Assembly: GCA_020073565.1 (NCBI GenBank)
Contig: JAIQEY010000014.1
Location: 56,802-120,801 of the forward strand
Direction: 5' to 3'
Source: Terriglobia bacterium
Lineage (GTDB): Bacteria > Acidobacteriota > Terriglobia > Terriglobales > Acidobacteriaceae
DNA length: 64,000 nt
The position numbers and the translations under genes are program-made. The notes beneath the pieces are model-generated. The model was not told the origin of the DNA. It did not search any database and saw nothing but the letters and a program-made list of their open reading frames with translations. Positions 43,238 to 51,993 of this stretch are shown piece after piece (the first letter of the stretch is position 1; every line of letters starts with the position of its first letter).

Positions 43238-43972
43238 ATGACAAAGTTGGCCCGTTCAACAACGATCCGTTGTCTATTTTTTGGGTTTCTGGTCCTTGCT
43301 CCAAACTCCTGGGCGCAGCAGCGCGCGCCAATTCTCGAACAAATCGCCAAGACCTACGGTATCGATTCGTGGGATCAAGTTGAGGCTATCCGCTACACCT
43401 GGAACGGGGAGATTACCGGACTCTTCAAAGCTGCTCACAAGTGGGAGTGGGAGCCCAAGACCGGCAAGGTTTCCTTCGAGGGGATGGATAAAGACGGTAA
43501 GCCGGTCAAGGTTTCCTATGTACGCACCGACCTCAGTAGCCAATCCGACGATGTGAAAAACCAGGTTGATCCGAGTTTCATCAACGATAATTACTGGGTT
43601 CTGTTTCCCTTCCACGCTTACTGGGACAAGAGCGCCAGCGCGATCGATCAGGGCAAGTTTAACCTGCCAGTGGGCCCCGGCATGGCCGAGCTGCTCCCAA
43701 TAAAGTATCCCGCAGATGGCGGCTACACGCCCGGCGACACTTGGGACCTCTACGTCGGCAAAGACAACCGCGTCGTGTACTTTGTCTATCACCGCGGCGG
43801 AGCCAAGCCGCCGAGCCGCGTCATCGCATCGTGGGCAGGCTACAAAAAGGCGGGTCCAATTCTGTTCTCAACCGAGCATCGCGGCACCGCCGACGGCAAG
43901 CCGTTGCACATTTTCATTTCCGATGTCGCAGTTAAGGTGACGGGCTCGGAAACCTGGATGAAAGCGCAGTAA
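43238..43972 (+). CDS. Secreted protein of unknown function
   Basis: 244 aa from ATG 43238 with AAAGGAGG at about 43224-43230; a longer frame to 43058 exists without such a site. Signal peptide TTIRCLFFGFLVLAPNSWAQ. The mature protein carries YTWNGEITGLFKAAHKWEWEPKTGKVSF, PFHAYWDKSA, and TWDLYVGKDNRVVYFVYHRGGAKPPSRV, beta-rich and soluble. Similar secreted proteins occur in Bacteroidota and Acidobacteriota (no solved function that I recall). It follows the regulator by 200 bp on the same strand. Confidence 0.65.
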   Translation: MTKLARSTTIRCLFFGFLVLAPNSWAQQRAPILEQIAKTYGIDSWDQVEAIRYTWNGEITGLFKAAHKWEWEPKTGKVSFEGMDKDGKPVKVSYVRTDLSSQSDDVKNQVDPSFINDNYWVLFPFHAYWDKSASAIDQGKFNLPVGPGMAELLPIKYPADGGYTPGDTWDLYVGKDNRVVYFVYHRGGAKPPSRVIASWAGYKKAGPILFSTEHRGTADGKPLHIFISDVAVKVTGSETWMKAQ

Positions 43973-44035
43973 ACGTAACGGGCGCTGATTCGAATATTTC
44001 CAATCTGGTATAGCATCCACTGGACGAGGTTCACC

Positions 44036-44548
44036 ATGACAACGACCGCAAGCTCAGTGCGAGGTGACGTACCCACAGTGGCCCACCAACCGCAAGCCGC
44101 CAACGGTCTGGCAATCGTGCGACTGACGGTCGGCGCGATGTTCGTGTGGGTCTTTTTCGAGAATCTGGGGAAAGGCCTCTACACAACGGCGGGTTACGCG
44201 GGCCTGATCAATTACTACCTCAAGGCGAGCCACGCCCCGGCTGCCTGGAAGGCGGTGATGGGCCTGGCGGCCAACCACGCCGCCATGGCTGCTCCCATGC
44301 AGGGCCTGACCGAGATCTCTCTCGGCATCCTGCTCGTCCTCGGTCTGCTTACCCGACCGGCCGCATTTGTGGCGTTTCTGTTTCTCGGCAGCCTTTGGAT
44401 TTCGGAGTGGGGCACGTCGTGGATCTGGGAACTGCTGGTTCCGGTGCTCGCATCGCTCGGGCTCGCGATCGGACGCGCCGGCCAGAGATGGGGTGTGGAC
44501 GCGTGGCTCGCGCAACGGTGGCCATCGGCTCCGTGGTGGTTGATTTAA
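44036..44548 (+). CDS. DoxX/TQO-small-subunit-like membrane protein
   Basis: 170 aa with about four membrane helices. The first contains RLTVGAMFVWVFFENLGKGLYT; later parts are LTEISLGILLVLGLLTRPAAFVAFLFL and WELLVPVLASLGLAIGRAGQRWG, typical of DoxX/DoxD-like integral membrane proteins. Role probably in membrane redox or quinone-linked chemistry. A GT2 glycosyltransferase begins 11 bp downstream, a compact arrangement. Confidence 0.75.
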   Translation: MTTTASSVRGDVPTVAHQPQAANGLAIVRLTVGAMFVWVFFENLGKGLYTTAGYAGLINYYLKASHAPAAWKAVMGLAANHAAMAAPMQGLTEISLGILLVLGLLTRPAAFVAFLFLGSLWISEWGTSWIWELLVPVLASLGLAIGRAGQRWGVDAWLAQRWPSAPWWLI

Positions 44549-44559
44549 GCTGATGCCCT

Positions 44560-45264
44560 GTGCGAGTGTCCGTCATCATCCCTACCCACAATGAAGCGCT
44601 GTCGATCGAGCGCGTTTTAGCCGATCTCCCGTCCGATCTCACAACGGAGGTCATCGTTGTCGACAGCAACTCGAGTGACGGGACGCCCGAGATCGCCGCA
44701 AAAATGGGAGCCCGCGTGGTGCAGGAACCGCGCCGCGGCTATGGGCGGGCGTGCCTCACGGGTCTGGCCGCGGCAAATTCCCCTGACGTGGTTGTGTTCC
44801 TGGATGGCGACTACAGCGATCGGCCCTCGGAACTGCCGCTTCTCTTAGCGCCAATCATAGGCGGACCTGCGGACGGACCTGTGGAGGGGCGTGCGGACAT
44901 CGTGCTCGGTTCCCGCCTGCAGGGGCGGCGTTCTGCTGGGGCGTTGCCTTGGCATCAGGTGTTTGGTAATCGGCTCGCCGCTGGCCTGATCAGGCTTCTC
45001 TATGGAGTAGAAATCAGTGATCTCGGCCCGTTTCGCGCTGGCCGCGCAGAGGTACTACGCGCGCTCGCGCTCGAAGAGACCACCTATGGCTGGGCGGTCG
45101 AGATGATCCTCAAAGGCGCCCTGGCCGGATACCGCGTGGTTGAAGTCCCGGTGAGCTACTACCCGCGTATCGGAAAATCGAAGATCAGCGGCACGCTGAA
45201 GGGCACGGTCGGGGCCGGCTGGTTCATTCTCAGCTTGATCGTGCGCTATTATTTCCGGCAGTGA
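44560..45264 (+). CDS. Family 2 glycosyltransferase (dolichyl-phosphate mannose synthase-like)
   Basis: 234 aa starting at GTG. GT-A fold: VSVIIPTHNEALSIERVLADL, IVVDSNSSDGTPEIAAKMGA, VVFLDGDYSDRPSELP (DxD-like DGD) and ISDLGPFRAGRAEVLRAL. The overall order matches DPM1-like synthases that load sugars on polyprenyl phosphate. Such GT2 genes commonly sit beside DUF2064 (46693) and GT87-like (47470) genes. Here a HEPN gene on the other strand lies between. Confidence 0.85.
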   Translation: MRVSVIIPTHNEALSIERVLADLPSDLTTEVIVVDSNSSDGTPEIAAKMGARVVQEPRRGYGRACLTGLAAANSPDVVVFLDGDYSDRPSELPLLLAPIIGGPADGPVEGRADIVLGSRLQGRRSAGALPWHQVFGNRLAAGLIRLLYGVEISDLGPFRAGRAEVLRALALEETTYGWAVEMILKGALAGYRVVEVPVSYYPRIGKSKISGTLKGTVGAGWFILSLIVRYYFRQ

Positions 45265-45390
45265 AGAGCCGGGACACCACGGCCAGCGTAGGTCCGCTCT
45301 TTACCTAGGTTCATCCGTTGCAACTTTTCGGCAACTAGCTTATTTTGTCGAGGAAATTGCCCCCCGTGTACAGGCGACGAGGGAATCTTG

Positions 45391-46509
45391 TCACGCCCCC
45401 TTCTCTCGGATTGGCTTGAGTTGCAACTCCTCAATTATCTCGTAGGGCGCATCGCCCCAGCCGGGATCGCCGGGAATCAGCGGAATCGAAAGCCAGTGAG
45501 TGACGCCTTCCAACGGCTTCCCCTGACGGTCCCACTCGGCATAGGTTCGGCCTCGCCCCTTGACGAGCTTCGGGATCTCGTCCAGTGCATTTCGGTCCGA
45601 ATGGTCGGTGATCCTGAGGGCGGCCATTTGGAACAGGCCGTCCAAGGCCGCCTCTACCTCCAAGTGGGACGGTGTAGCACCAGAGTGTGCAAAATCGTTC
45701 CTAGCCTTACGCGCAGTGTTGAGCAGGGCGTAGGTTTGCTCGGGTAGCAACCCCTTTTGATACAGCAGTTCAATCTTCGTCGCCACCGGCCAGGTTCGGT
45801 GGTCCTTTAGGAAAGCCAGCCTCGATTTGGTCGGGATTCCAGTAACCGCCGGAGCTGAGAGCACCCTGTCTCGCCATATCGCTTCGACAATCTGCTCAGT
45901 AGAGGTCCACAGATGAATCAGGGACTCCACCCACTGGTTGCGTGCGAAGAACGTGGCCCCGTATAGGAGGGTCTCGACTGCCACCGATCCAATTTCCGCG
46001 AGTCGCGCACGCCCGATCACGACCGCCTTCTGCAGTTCGCTAACTAGAATCGTCTCGGGCTTAAGGAGAAGAATCGCATCGAGAGTTCCCACATGCTTGT
46101 GCCTGATGGCGTTATGGAAGTTCGACCGTGCGCCGCGACTTGCTCCTGTCATTTTGCAATATGCGTTGAATGTCATCATTCCCAGGCAGATATCGTCGGG
46201 CGTCATCGCTTCGCAATATGTGCCGCCCAGCAGGGTCTCGCACAGGAACTTGTTGAACTCCACAAGTGCATTTTCGGGATCGCGGTACTTTTCAATGGCT
46301 GGTAAAGCGAGGGTGCCGTCGAAACAAACGACGAGTGAAAAAGGGGCTATGCCGATGTCGATGAAGGTCGACGCTCGATGGAGCTTTACGTAGTCATAGG
46401 AGCGGCCGTTGATCTGATCTAACGAGGGTGCCCATTCATCGTGGCCGTCGCGCAGAACCAGTCGGAACGGCGAGTGGTTCCCGGTGACTATGGGCACGTG
46501 TTCCTTCAT
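45391..46509 (-). CDS. HEPN-domain protein (predicted RNase or toxin)
   Basis: 372 aa from ATG 46509, 15 nt after AGGAGG; an ATG at 46536 and a TTG at 46632 are alternatives. The C-terminal domain contains TARKARNDFAHSGATPSH with the RNDFAH (Rx4H) catalytic motif of HEPN RNases. An upstream helical region has NAIRHKHVGTLDAILLLKPETILV and WVESLIHLWTSTEQIVEAIW, a layout like Apea-like HEPN proteins. HEPN proteins act as abortive-infection or toxin RNases. It lies antisense between two glycosyltransferase-pathway genes. Confidence 0.75.
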   Translation of the reverse strand: MKEHVPIVTGNHSPFRLVLRDGHDEWAPSLDQINGRSYDYVKLHRASTFIDIGIAPFSLVVCFDGTLALPAIEKYRDPENALVEFNKFLCETLLGGTYCEAMTPDDICLGMMTFNAYCKMTGASRGARSNFHNAIRHKHVGTLDAILLLKPETILVSELQKAVVIGRARLAEIGSVAVETLLYGATFFARNQWVESLIHLWTSTEQIVEAIWRDRVLSAPAVTGIPTKSRLAFLKDHRTWPVATKIELLYQKGLLPEQTYALLNTARKARNDFAHSGATPSHLEVEAALDGLFQMAALRITDHSDRNALDEIPKLVKGRGRTYAEWDRQGKPLEGVTHWLSIPLIPGDPGWGDAPYEIIEELQLKPIREKGA

Positions 46510-46692
46510 AGCGGGTAGGCTCGCCCTCCTAGTCATTGCCCGGACTATCTTAACTTGAAGTTGTCCGTCCCGTCGCAGTTCGGCGAGCGTGTGGCACTGA
46601 GCTCGATCATTAAGGACGGGTGACCCATTCAAGCCCGGTTTTTGCTTGAGTGGCCACCCGTCGCCCGTCGTATATTATTGCCCCAACAATCT

Positions 46693-47415
46693 ATGGAATC
46701 TTCCAGCGAGACCGTGGTGCGTTCGTCAGGTAGTGAGCGTGTGCTGGTAATCATGGCGAAAGCGCCGAGGCTTGGTTCGGTCAAGACTCGGCTCGCGCCC
46801 AGCCTCTCTCCTACGGCCGTCGCCGCTTTCTATTGCTGCCTTCTGGACGACACGCTGGCGCTGGCGCGGTCATTGGGCGATGTCGAAGTTGCCATGATGT
46901 GCCCGGACTCGGATGTAAAGGAACTGGCGCAACTGGCAGGCAACGAAGCGAGCGTAGTTGCGCAGAAAGGTGAAGGTCTTGCCGCAGGCCTGACTTCGGT
47001 GTTTGCGCACTTCGCAGAGGGTCACCAACGGCGTGTTATAGCCTTCAACAGTGACAGCCCACACCTGCCGCGTTATGTTCTCGAAGACGCGTTCGAAACG
47101 CTGGCCGTACATGACGTGGTCGTGGGACCAACGCACGACGGAGGCTACTATCTCGTCGGGGCAAAGGCTTCTCATCCTACGCTTTTCGCAAACGACGGAA
47201 TGGGCACCAGCAGCGCGCTGGAGAGACTCGCATCGCGCGCACGAGCTCTTGAGCTTTCCGTAAGCTTCGCAGATCCTTTTTACGATATTGATGTAGCTGA
47301 CGACCTGACTCGGTTGGCAGAGGAGTTGCGACTGGATCCGGCGAGGGCGCCACGAACGGCGGCGTGGCTTAAAGAGTGGGAGAGATTATGTGGAGCGGGC
47401 ACTCTTGCCCGCTAG
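46693..47415 (+). CDS. DUF2064 / TIGR04282-like glycosyltransferase
   Basis: 240 aa from MESSSETVV (ATG 46693); the frame is open to 46642. Rossmann-type GT-A-like fold: VLVIMAKAPRLGSVKTRLAPSLSP, VIAFNSDSPHLPRYVLEDA (acidic DSP) and VVVGPTHDGGYYLVGA. This family is commonly adjacent to a GT2 gene. The last residues (CGAGTLAR) and the stop lie inside a palindromic repeat that begins at 47390, so the native C-terminus may have been changed by the repeat. Confidence 0.8.
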   Translation: MESSSETVVRSSGSERVLVIMAKAPRLGSVKTRLAPSLSPTAVAAFYCCLLDDTLALARSLGDVEVAMMCPDSDVKELAQLAGNEASVVAQKGEGLAAGLTSVFAHFAEGHQRRVIAFNSDSPHLPRYVLEDAFETLAVHDVVVGPTHDGGYYLVGAKASHPTLFANDGMGTSSALERLASRARALELSVSFADPFYDIDVADDLTRLAEELRLDPARAPRTAAWLKEWERLCGAGTLAR

Positions 47416-47458
47416 CTCTTGCCAGCGCAAACAAAGCGGGCAGGAGTGCCCGCTCCAC
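47390..47458. repeat. REP-like palindrome at gene 3' end
   Basis: 24-nt arms at 47390-47413 (GTGGAGCGGGCACTC...) and 47435-47458 match as an inverted repeat with a single mismatch; the loop is 21 nt. The first arm contains the last codons of the DUF2064 gene and reaches the first base of its stop (47413-47415). This is a GC-rich extended hairpin of the REP type; copies elsewhere in the genome are expected. Confidence 0.8.
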
Positions 47459-47469
47459 ACTGGAGAACT

Positions 47470-48804
47470 GTGAAGATCACCCCCGAGTGGAGAGTGTACA
47501 TACTCGGCGCCACGTTGTGCGTGGCGCTGACGATCTGCTCACGCCACTTCGGCGATCGGGGCGGGCCGCACTTCATGGCCTCGTTGACGCTTGCGGGCAT
47601 CGTGTACCTTTTAGCGATCCGTGAGTTTTTTCGCGGGCGAGGCCCCATTCGACTTCGCTCAGGGCAGGTCCGCACCACAGCAACATTTCCCCGCCGCGTT
47701 GTCGTCATTGGTCTCGTCCTGGCTGCTGTCTGGCACGTTGAATTCCTTCGCCTGCCCTCGGGCGCCGATGATGATATTCATCGATATGTTTGGGATGGCC
47801 GCCTGCAGAGGCTTGGCTACAACCCCTATCTTGTCGTTCCCAGCGATCCAGCTGCGAAGGGGCTGCATACTCCGGAAACCCGCAACTTGAACAACCCGGA
47901 TCTGCCGAGCCCATATCCACCGGGGGCTCAGCTTTTCTTCCGCGCGGTAGCCACCATTCAGGAGTCCACCTTTGCACTGAAAGTCGCATTTGTGGTTTGC
48001 GAGTTCGCCATTGTTTTCGTGTTGCTCGATATCCTGCGTGGTAGCGGGCAGGCAGCGCACCTGGTTCTGGCGTACGCCTGGAATCCCTTGTTGGCCATTG
48101 AGGTGGCGGGAAGCGGTCACATTGACATTGTTGGCGCGCTATTGTTGCTGGTGTCCGCCGCTGCGCTAGTGCGGCGATGGCGGGCGACTGCGGCCGTCGC
48201 ACTTGGGCTGGCTATCGCAGTGAAATTTCTGCCGATCGTACTCTTGCCCCTCTACTGGAAGCGGGTTCGCATTCGCGACGCTGCGCTGGCGACAGCCGTG
48301 GTCGGACTCCTGTACGTGCCATTTCTTAATCACGGCCGCATTCCGATCGGCTCGCTGGGTACCTATGTGCAGAGTTACCGCTTTAATGGTCCCGTGTTTG
48401 CCGTACTCGATCAAGTGGTGCCTCCGCAGTTGCTAGCTGGGCTGGCAGTGCTCGTCGGGTTAGTGACTGCAACCTTGTTTAGAAGATCATCGCTAAGGAG
48501 CGCAGCGCCTGAGTGGTCTCCCGACCAATTTGCCTGGCCAATGGCAGCATCTCTTTTGTGTGCACCCGTCGTATACCCATGGTATCTTCTCTGGCCGCTG
48601 CCATTTCTGATGTCGGACTCGACGCTGCTGATCATCCTCTGGACTGTGAGCATTATCCCCACTTATGTAATGTGGCACTTGCGCACACTTGGGCGTCCGT
48701 GGTCTCTTCCCGGTTGGGTAATGCTGCTGGAATACGGATGCGTGGCAATAGCTGCCGCGATTATCGCTTTGCGCCGGATCAGCCGATCGGTTTCCCCACA
48801 ATGA
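47470..48804 (+). CDS. GT87/DUF2029-like polyprenyl sugar transferase
   Basis: 444 aa from GTG 47470 (VKITPEWRVYI), chosen because the upstream extension lies in the palindrome. About 10 hydrophobic helices. An acidic loop GADDDIHRYVWDGRLQRLGYNPY after the second or third helix is typical of GT-C glycosyltransferases using polyprenyl-phosphate sugars. AVKFLPIVLLPLYWKR and YPWYLLWPLPFL are further GT87-like features. Residues about 60-66 (RLRSGQV) lie in a dispersed repeat described separately. Confidence 0.8.
   Translation: MKITPEWRVYILGATLCVALTICSRHFGDRGGPHFMASLTLAGIVYLLAIREFFRGRGPIRLRSGQVRTTATFPRRVVVIGLVLAAVWHVEFLRLPSGADDDIHRYVWDGRLQRLGYNPYLVVPSDPAAKGLHTPETRNLNNPDLPSPYPPGAQLFFRAVATIQESTFALKVAFVVCEFAIVFVLLDILRGSGQAAHLVLAYAWNPLLAIEVAGSGHIDIVGALLLLVSAAALVRRWRATAAVALGLAIAVKFLPIVLLPLYWKRVRIRDAALATAVVGLLYVPFLNHGRIPIGSLGTYVQSYRFNGPVFAVLDQVVPPQLLAGLAVLVGLVTATLFRRSSLRSAAPEWSPDQFAWPMAASLLCAPVVYPWYLLWPLPFLMSDSTLLIILWTVSIIPTYVMWHLRTLGRPWSLPGWVMLLEYGCVAIAAAIIALRRISRSVSPQ
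47646..47668. repeat. Dispersed repeat inside GT87-like gene
   Basis: The stretch CATTCGACTTCGCTCAGGGC plus AGG reads RLRSGQV in the gene frame and FDFAQGRS in the +1 frame, while the opposite strand reads CPERSRMG. From memory these translated signatures mark a repeat that is common in Acidobacteriota and Chloroflexota. It adds residues in frame to a loop near the second helix. Confidence 0.55.
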
Positions 48805-48850
48805 CTAGAGGACCAGAACTCGACGCTAATGTCGTTTGTCACGAATCAGA

Positions 48851-49906
48851 CTACCTGGCGATCACGACGGTGGTGCAGGAACTACTCAGCTTGGGCAGAT
48901 CGCGATTTGCGGCCATGCGGATCTCGAGTCGTGGGTGCTCGCCCCGAATGATCGGACAATAACAATCAGGCTGTAGTAGTACGCCCTGCAGGCGTCGCCG
49001 TCCGGCACATCCGCCGTGACACGACTCGCGGAACTCGCACGGATTGCAGGTTTGAGGAAGTGTCCGTGCGTGCTCGAAAGGTATTGAGTTCAGAACGTTG
49101 GCGCCTGCGGAGATCAGGTCTGAAAGCGGCTCCCCCGATCCTGGCCAATAAACGCAGGGTTGTGTCGTGGCTCTTGGTGTCACTCGCACGGTGCTCACGC
49201 CACAACCGGCTCGGAGCGGTGGAAGCCCCGCCATCGCACGAACGAGCGGCTCGCCGATAGCGATTACATCGGTCTCCTCAAACAGGCGCCGGAACCCCTC
49301 CCAGTACTCTTCGTAACTGAGGGCATAAACGTCCGAGCGCACGGCTTGGTACACATTCACTCGCAAAGGAGCGTCAAACTGCTTGGCTACTCGCGCCACA
49401 TCCGCTAAACGCAAGTAGTTCGATTTCATCATGACGGCGATGATGGTTACAGGAATATCCAGCTTCAGACACCGTTCTGCCTGCTGGTGGATGAGTGCCC
49501 AATTGCCATGTCCGCGCTGTGCATCCTGTTCCGCTTGCGTCGGGTAATCGAGAGAGAACTCGATGTCATGGAAGGCGCGCAGTTCATTGTCTTCCAGAAC
49601 AGCAACACTATGACCGTTGGAAGTGATAGTGAGCTTGACCGGTTTCGTCTGCAGGTAGGCCAAGATTGCCTTGAAGTCGGGATGCATGCCGTTCTCACCG
49701 GTGCCGAGATTCACCGAGCGCACGGGCAGGCGTTCCATCACTGCCTTCACTTGATCCAGGGAAAGACGATCCGCGCGAGTCGGATCGCGGTAGCAGAAGG
49801 CGCAGGCGAGATTACACTCGTTGGTAAGGCCGAGTCCGAGCGAGATACCGTCATCAGGTGTCATGCCAGATCCGGACGACGAAGACTGGGCTATGACGTT
49901 GTTCAT
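48851..49906 (-). CDS. Radical SAM/SPASM protein
   Basis: 351 aa. The N-terminal CNLACAFC (C31, C35, C38) is the CxxxCxxC cluster site for S-adenosylmethionine; VRSVNLGTGENGMHPDF is the GGE-like strand. The C-terminal Cys-rich domain (CGVSTVRVTP, CVYWPG, CNPCEFRESCHGGCAGRRR and CYCP) is a SPASM-type auxiliary cluster domain. It overlaps the methyltransferase gene by 4 bp, so the two work together. No precursor peptide gene is visible nearby. Substrate unknown. Confidence 0.88.
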   Translation of the reverse strand: MNNVIAQSSSSGSGMTPDDGISLGLGLTNECNLACAFCYRDPTRADRLSLDQVKAVMERLPVRSVNLGTGENGMHPDFKAILAYLQTKPVKLTITSNGHSVAVLEDNELRAFHDIEFSLDYPTQAEQDAQRGHGNWALIHQQAERCLKLDIPVTIIAVMMKSNYLRLADVARVAKQFDAPLRVNVYQAVRSDVYALSYEEYWEGFRRLFEETDVIAIGEPLVRAMAGLPPLRAGCGVSTVRVTPRATTQPCVYWPGSGEPLSDLISAGANVLNSIPFEHARTLPQTCNPCEFRESCHGGCAGRRRLQGVLLQPDCYCPIIRGEHPRLEIRMAANRDLPKLSSSCTTVVIAR

Positions 49907-50727
49907 GCACCGTCCTTCGTCACCGGACCTGCGCGATGTGCCAGGAAATGCGTATAGCGGGCCACTGCGGCAAACTCCGGTCGCCTGCCCAGCTTGCGCT
50001 CTAGCTCCAGAATCCGCTCGTACTCATCATTTCGGGAAACCCTCGGCGGCAAGTAATCCGACAAGACCCGTACGCCACGCTCCGCAGCAACTGCGAGTGA
50101 CGACTCTAGCAGCATGGCTTGCAGGCTCTCCGCCGTAAATAGCCGCACCCTTCCTCCGTACAGGGATTCATCTCCCCACTCAGCGGTGAGGTTATGTTCG
50201 GCCGCAGCCAAGTCGCCGTCTTGTATTGCGGCCTTTAACACCTCACCTGCCTGGTTACGCACCAATACCGAGATTATGCTAGACGGATCTCGCAAGGCGC
50301 GAGCCGCACTGCACAACACAGCACACGGGTCGTCAACATATTCCAGGATATTGTGGCAAAGAATTACATCAAACGACTCGGCGTGGAACAAGTTTGCGAA
50401 TTGGGTGGCATCGCCGTGTTTCAGCGCAATCCTCTCCGTAACCCCTGCTTCCCGCCCGGCACGCTCCGCGAAATCCAGCATTGGTACAGACGCATCCAGC
50501 AACGTGACGTGAAGGCCAAGTCGCGCCAGGCGCACCGCGATGGCGCCGGTACCGCACCCAAGATCCAGAGCGTGCAAAGACCGTGTGGCCTGCGGCAGAA
50601 AGTCCTGCAAGTTGGCAAAGGCGAGATCGAGGCGCAGTCGGCCCTCGGGCGTCTCGAGGTAGGCCGCATACTTCGCTGCGCCGGTCCGGAACCGTTCGAA
50701 GTCGTCATTGGCGGTCATTTCCTTCAT
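49903..50727 (-). CDS. Class I SAM methyltransferase
   Basis: 274 aa. LHALDLGCGTGAIAVRLARLGLHVTLLDAS is the SAM-binding glycine-rich motif I and acidic motif; FDVILCHNILEYVDDP is motif II/III in the CmoM/SmtA style. The C-terminal part (GGRVRLFTAESLQAMLLESSLAVAAERGVRVLSDYLP) is also typical. Its last codons overlap the start of the radical SAM gene downstream. Confidence 0.85.
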   Translation of the reverse strand: MKEMTANDDFERFRTGAAKYAAYLETPEGRLRLDLAFANLQDFLPQATRSLHALDLGCGTGAIAVRLARLGLHVTLLDASVPMLDFAERAGREAGVTERIALKHGDATQFANLFHAESFDVILCHNILEYVDDPCAVLCSAARALRDPSSIISVLVRNQAGEVLKAAIQDGDLAAAEHNLTAEWGDESLYGGRVRLFTAESLQAMLLESSLAVAAERGVRVLSDYLPPRVSRNDEYERILELERKLGRRPEFAAVARYTHFLAHRAGPVTKDGA

Positions 50728-50800
50728 GCGCCACTCAGGCGAAGTCGCTTTTGGTATCAGTCGACGGGCGGAACAGCGTTATGGGTAGCGTGGAGGCTTT

Positions 50801-51922
50801 TCAAGTTCGTTTGACTATAAACACAGTTTTGTCGTCGATCAAGGCCTCGTCGCCGTTCTGTCGGAGATGGTCATCTTGCTTTATCGCGTGATCCAACAAT
50901 GCATTGCAGATGTCCCTAGCCGGTTGTCGGTAGTGTTCGCGCAAAACCGCTTCAAGTTGCTCGCGCGCTTGTTGGTCGCTGCCGTCGTAAACTCCATCGG
51001 TATAGAGGACAAGAATGTCTCCCGGACTCATCAGCGTAATCTCGGCGACATCGGAAGAGTTGAAGTCTCTCTGGCGTAAGTTCATGGAGTAGTATTTCTT
51101 ACGATCCGGGTGATCTGTGGGAATTTGCAGGCCGAGCGCAAGGAATTGCACCATGCGATCCTCATCTATCTTCACGAACTTGCAATATTCCGCGGAGAAC
51201 ACCAGCGGTGGAGGATGCCCGAAATTAACGAAGCGAAAATGGCCGCCTGGACGCACTTCGCCATAAAGCATGGTCGCGATTTCCCGTGCATCTTCTTTTT
51301 CACTCATTCCCAGCGCGTGGCGGGCGGTGATTGATAGTGCCAGCCGCAGATTGATATTCTCGAATATCTCAGGCGTGGTTTTTCCGTATCGGTCGAGTTC
51401 GGTGAGCATCAAAGCGTGGAATGTGTCATGTACCGTGGAGGCAATCTTCGCCGAGATTATTCCGTGTCCTTGCGCGTCTACCACCAAGACACCCGCGGTC
51501 GAATAAAGGTCGCGCAGGTCTTCCGCGACTCGTACCTGCTCCGAGCTCCTTGCGAATCTATACTCGGTTTCCATCTCCTGCCTGTAGCCCGGGGTTCCCT
51601 TCAGCCATTGCACGTGATCGTCGACCGAATTAAGCACCGGTGCGCCTGGAGGCAGCGGTCCGAGAAACTCCTTGGATCGGCGCTGAGCCCGCTCAATGCG
51701 TGCGTCGATGTCGTAACGCTGTTGAAAATTGATGTACTCAAAAAGGTCACCACCGACAGTTCCCGCAGGAATCGAATTCCCAAACATCTCAATGCCGGGA
51801 ATGTGCGGAATCGTACCTTCCACCGGCATCAACCGCTCACGCAAGTATTCATCGATACTCGGAACTATGTACGCCTTCGTCATAGGAGAATTTAGCGCCG
51901 GTGGACTCTGAGCTTTCAACAT
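50801..51922 (-). CDS. PP2C/SpoIIE-type serine phosphatase
   Basis: 373 aa. The two Asp-rich motifs are present: AGTVGGDLFEYINF at the N-terminus and VLVVDAQGHGIISAKIASTVHDTF, with FVNFGHPPPLVF and GDILVLYTDGVYDGSD later (metal-binding GD and DG). This is the SpoIIE/RsbU family; it may dephosphorylate an anti-sigma antagonist or act in a partner-switch system. I keep the first ATG, preceded by GGGGGG; an internal ATG at 51883 lacks a site. No sensor domain beyond a short N-terminal region with a charged helix. Confidence 0.88.
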   Translation of the reverse strand: MLKAQSPPALNSPMTKAYIVPSIDEYLRERLMPVEGTIPHIPGIEMFGNSIPAGTVGGDLFEYINFQQRYDIDARIERAQRRSKEFLGPLPPGAPVLNSVDDHVQWLKGTPGYRQEMETEYRFARSSEQVRVAEDLRDLYSTAGVLVVDAQGHGIISAKIASTVHDTFHALMLTELDRYGKTTPEIFENINLRLALSITARHALGMSEKEDAREIATMLYGEVRPGGHFRFVNFGHPPPLVFSAEYCKFVKIDEDRMVQFLALGLQIPTDHPDRKKYYSMNLRQRDFNSSDVAEITLMSPGDILVLYTDGVYDGSDQQAREQLEAVLREHYRQPARDICNALLDHAIKQDDHLRQNGDEALIDDKTVFIVKRT

Positions 51923-51993
51923 CCCCCCCAGCGTTGCTTCCTACTCGTTTGATCTGATCGTCAATCCTAGTCCTGTTCGCTGAGAGTTTGGAC

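Noticed and set aside
48805..50800. RiPP precursor near the radical SAM gene
   Set aside because: I looked for short frames with a leader-core pattern upstream and downstream and found none.
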